This document shows, piece after piece, positions 62,184-64,000 of a stretch of DNA of 64,000 nt. This DNA comes from Verrucomicrobiota bacterium JB023 (GTDB taxonomy: Bacteria > Verrucomicrobiota > Verrucomicrobiia > Verrucomicrobiales > Akkermansiaceae), in NCBI GenBank assembly GCA_030673895.1, contig JAUTCR010000035.1, positions 1 through 64,000 of the forward strand, read 5' to 3'. The position numbers and the translations under genes are program-made. The notes below the pieces were generated by a model. That model was not told the DNA's origin. It saw only the letters and a list, made by a program, of their open reading frames with translations, and ran no database searches. The stretch's first letter is position 1. Every line of letters starts with the position of its first letter.

Positions 62184-62212
62184 GAGGGTTCGAATCCCTC
62201 TCTGTCCGCCAT
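62184..62212. repeat. attR: right 29-bp copy of the tRNA-Ser 3' end
   Basis: Identical to 57123-57151. A 7-bp hairpin, GATTCTC and GAGAATC at about 62129-62151, lies upstream but the 5' half of a tRNA is missing, so this is not a second tRNA gene. Confidence 0.92.
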
Positions 62213-62333
62213 CTTGATAAAAAGGCTGGCTCCTTTTCTGACAATTTTCAGCAATTGCCGAAGTCAAAATTTTCGTCGGGTGATTTTCGTCTTCTCGATC
62301 GAGTAATCTTTCCGTAAAGCATTTGACTCGCGG

Positions 62334-62363
62334 CCATTACTTGGCATTTTCGCCAAGTAATGG
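62334..62363 (+). promoter_or_regulatory. Operator overlapping the arsR start codon
   Basis: A perfect 12-bp inverted repeat, CCATTACTTGGC and GCCAAGTAATGG with a 6-nt spacer, ends 3 bases into arsR and contains its ATG (62360-62362). TTGACT at 62323-62328 could be the -35, which would put the -10 inside the repeat and the transcript start at or near the ATG. Probably the ArsR binding site. Confidence 0.75.
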
Positions 62364-62659
62364 CGAGCCTAACGACCCAACTGCAAGTTGAGATTATCAA
62401 GGCACTTGCTCATCCAGCCCGATTGGAGATTGCGCAGGCCCTGTCCAAGGGAGAACGCTGCGTCTCGGATCTGGTCGAGCTCGTAGGGAGCGATATGTCC
62501 ACGGTTTCCAAGCACCTCCGTCTGATGCGGGAGGCTGGCTGGATCGACTGCGAAAAGAAGGGGCAGCAGGTTTTCTATCACCTCGGATGTGATTGCTTGC
62601 CAACCTTTCTCGATTGCATCGCTGCCATTGGGCAGGGGGGAACGTGTTCCGACTGTTGA
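62360..62659 (+). CDS. arsR: ArsR-family arsenic-responsive repressor
   Basis: A 99-residue winged-helix repressor that leaves its operator when arsenite binds. The helix-turn-helix is SDLVELVGSDMSTVSKHLRL. Nine cysteines are unevenly spread; the C-terminal pairs (LGCDCLPTFLDC and GTCSDC) and C34 (GERCVSDL) are likely metalloid ligands. Its start codon is inside a perfect inverted repeat (62334-62363), and no ribosome-binding site precedes it, consistent with a leaderless transcript. acr3 follows by 34 bp. Confidence 0.94.
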   Translation: MASLTTQLQVEIIKALAHPARLEIAQALSKGERCVSDLVELVGSDMSTVSKHLRLMREAGWIDCEKKGQQVFYHLGCDCLPTFLDCIAAIGQGGTCSDC

Positions 62660-62693
62660 GCAGCCATTGCCCTATCAACCTATCAACTAAAAT

Positions 62694-63755
62694 ATGTCTG
62701 AAAACGTCACAGCCCGCATGTCCTTCCTCGACCGCTATTTGACGGTCTGGATTTTCGCCGCGATGGCTCTAGGAATCTTCATCGGGAAGGTGCTGATTGC
62801 CAATCCGGAGAGCTTCTTTGCTCCCTTCACCGTCGGGACGACCAATTTGCCTCTGGCGGTCGGCCTCATCGTGATGATGTATCCGCCACTCGCGAAGGTG
62901 AAATATGGAAAATTGCCCCAGGTATTTTCCAACCCCCGCATCGTCGGGCTTTCTCTCGTCCAGAACTGGATTATCGGCCCGGTCGTTATGTGGGTGCTTG
63001 CGGTTCTCCTGCTGCATCATCAGCCCGAGTACATGATCGGGCTCATTCTCGTAGGGCTGGCCCGCTGCATCGCAATGGTGCTTGTTTGGAATGATTTGGC
63101 CAAGGGGTCTCCGGAGTACGCAGCTGGGCTGGTCGCTCTCAATAGCATCGCGCAGATTCTCTTCTACGGAGCCTATGCCTGGCTGTTCATCACGGTGCTG
63201 CCTCCTCTTGTCGGCTTGGAAGGGGTGGTGGTCGACATCTCGATGATGGAGATTTTCGTCTCGGTGATGATTTATCTTGGGATTCCCTTTGTGGCGGGAC
63301 TCCTCTCCAGGTTGATCCTGAGTAAGGTGAAGGGGGAGGAATGGTATGAGAGCGTCTACCTACCTCGCATCGCGCCGCTCACCCTGGTGGCGCTGCTCTT
63401 CACCATTGTGGTGATGTTTACTTATCAGGGTGATGCAATTGTCGACCTTCCTCTGGACGTGCTGCAGATTGCGGTGCCGTTGGTGCTCTACTTCGCCATC
63501 ATGTTCTTCGTTAGCTTCGTGATGGCGGCCAAGCTGGGGGCTGATTACCCGCGGACAGCCAGTGTCGCCTTCACCTCAGCGGGTAATAACTTCGAACTCG
63601 CCATTGCGGTTGCAATTGCGGTCTTCGGGATCGATTCGGGCGTCGCCTTTGCGGCCGTGGTCGGGCCACTTGTTGAAGTGCCAGCTCTCATCGGTCTTGT
63701 GCACGTCTCCTTCTTCCTGCAGCGGAAGCTCTTTGGAGACAGGGCGACGGCTTAA
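62694..63755 (+). CDS. acr3: Arsenite efflux transporter, ACR3 family
   Basis: Exports arsenite. A 353-residue protein with about ten membrane segments and the essential cysteine in the [14 protein letters not shown] segment, near residue 125, typical of ACR3. The later [19 protein letters not shown] is also a family hallmark. Directly downstream of arsR, forming a two-gene resistance operon immediately outside the integrated element; an ArsC reductase is not seen. Confidence 0.95.
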   Translation: MSENVTARMSFLDRYLTVWIFAAMALGIFIGKVLIANPESFFAPFTVGTTNLPLAVGLIVMMYPPLAKVKYGKLPQVFSNPRIVGLSLVQNWIIGPVVMWVLAVLLLHHQPEYMIGLILVGLARCIAMVLVWNDLAKGSPEYAAGLVALNSIAQILFYGAYAWLFITVLPPLVGLEGVVVDISMMEIFVSVMIYLGIPFVAGLLSRLILSKVKGEEWYESVYLPRIAPLTLVALLFTIVVMFTYQGDAIVDLPLDVLQIAVPLVLYFAIMFFVSFVMAAKLGADYPRTASVAFTSAGNNFELAIAVAIAVFGIDSGVAFAAVVGPLVEVPALIGLVHVSFFLQRKLFGDRATA

Positions 63756-64000
63756 TCAAGGAACGCCTGCAGCCTGATGAAGCCTTTGGCTCCTTCCGGA
63801 TAAGTGACCGTACGGGTGCCTGTGCGACCTTTGCTCAATGACCCGGAGAGATAGTCTCCGTCCAAGGTTTCCCATCCCACCAGATTGGAGGAATAAAGGA
63901 CCGCGAGCCGAAGGTTCGAGCCCTCGTCTGGCAGATCGAAAGAGACTGAAGGAGGGCTGCTTTCAAAGCGGAGAGGGAGTGACGCTGTTTCAGCCGGAAG
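63752..64000 (-). CDS. C-terminal end of a probable secreted protein (truncated by window)
   Basis: The minus-strand frame is open to the window edge and stops at TAA (complement of 63752-63754), overlapping the acr3 stop. The visible 82 residues end in a β-rich module ([17 protein letters not shown], then [13 protein letters not shown]) of the kind found at the C-terminus of many verrucomicrobial secreted proteins. The rest of the gene is outside the window. Confidence 0.75.
   Translation of the reverse strand, partial: LPAETASLPLRFESSPPSVSFDLPDEGSNLRLAVLYSSNLVGWETLDGDYLSGSLSKGRTGTRTVTYPEGAKGFIRLQAFLD

Larger units (their letters stand above)
57123..62212. mobile_element. 5.1-kb integrative element in tRNA-Ser with integrase and HUH Rep
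   Basis: Bounded by perfect 29-bp direct repeats of the tRNA-Ser(GGA) 3' end. It encodes, all on the minus strand, an HUH replication protein, an unknown protein, a further unknown protein, an excisionase-like helix-turn-helix protein and a tyrosine integrase. No capsid, relaxase of the conjugative type or secretion genes were recognised. The combination suggests a small integrative element that replicates by rolling circle when excised, or a mobilisable relative. The stretch 59400-60500 is more AT-rich than the chromosome. Confidence 0.85.

Noticed and set aside
62100-62215. Second serine tRNA at the right end of the element
   Set aside because: Only the T arm and acceptor 3' strand are present; no matching 5' acceptor GGACAGA, so it is an att remnant.
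61982-62254. 90-residue minus-strand frame containing ADREGFEPSS
   Set aside because: This is the translated antisense of the tRNA 3' end at attR, a well-known false gene.

Overview
The window looks like the chromosome of a free-living, probably aquatic Verrucomicrobiota bacterium of the Akkermansia-like Verrucomicrobiales. The strongest sign is a five-gene block (27729-34965) that matches, in order, size and recognisable sequence, the Akkermansia muciniphila pilus locus Amuc_1102-1101-1100-1099-1098. A secreted TIM-barrel hydrolase beside a sulfatase suggests use of a sulfated polysaccharide. No rRNA genes, complete prophage or CRISPR array were seen.

Layout. (1) 1-307: end of an unrecognised gene. 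(2) 652-14559, all on the minus strand: a restriction-modification/defence island. In transcription order it holds a Fic protein, HsdM, a DUF1016 nuclease, HsdS, a coiled-coil membrane protein, a methylase-like protein with an HsdS-like segment and a HEPN-type C-terminal motif, a second DUF1016 nuclease, and HsdR. From HsdM on, genes overlap or nearly abut. Upstream of fic is a striking array of GAACA half-sites at an exact 41-bp period. (3) 14959-27594: housekeeping and accessory genes: Lhr-like helicase carrying two palindromic repeat insertions, FetB-like permease, secreted hydrolase, sulfatase, Ffh, an ECF sigma factor followed by a membrane-anchored VWA protein, and AroD. (4) 27729-34965: Amuc_1098-1102-type pilus envelope complex, ending in a clear hairpin terminator. 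(5) 35054-46215: a CoaE-Rho fusion gene, a secreted protein, RNase D, a zinc-ribbon membrane protein, GyrB, GyrA, and a 54-residue membrane protein on the opposite strand. (6) 46618-51918: the motor half of the pilus system: two successive PilB/GspE ATPases, a PilC/GspF platform protein and a GspG-like pseudopilin. (7) 51970-56893: a basic disordered protein, an IF-1 with an RGG-type N-terminal extension, UppP, a membrane-anchored nuclease, HisF and an outer-membrane barrel protein. (8) 57123-62212: a 5.1-kb integrative element in the 3' end of tRNA-Ser(GGA), flanked by a perfect 29-bp direct repeat and encoding a tyrosine recombinase, an excisionase-like protein, two unknown proteins and an HUH Rep protein. 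(9) 62334-63755: an arsR-acr3 arsenic operon, then the end of a secreted protein on the opposite strand.

How it fits together. Regions 4 and 6 together supply most of a type IV-pilus or type II-secretion-like machine: outer-membrane secretin, PilM-like inner-membrane complex, ATPases, platform and pseudopilin. Prepilin peptidase and PilT are not in the window. The best candidate for an undescribed system is the island at 652-14559. There a standard type I restriction set is interleaved with an apparently catalytically altered methylase carrying a HEPN RNase-type motif, a coiled-coil membrane protein and two PD-(D/E)xK nucleases whose genes contain palindromic repeats, next to an autoinhibited Fic enzyme behind a periodic operator array. 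All family assignments come from reading motifs by eye. No database search was run.
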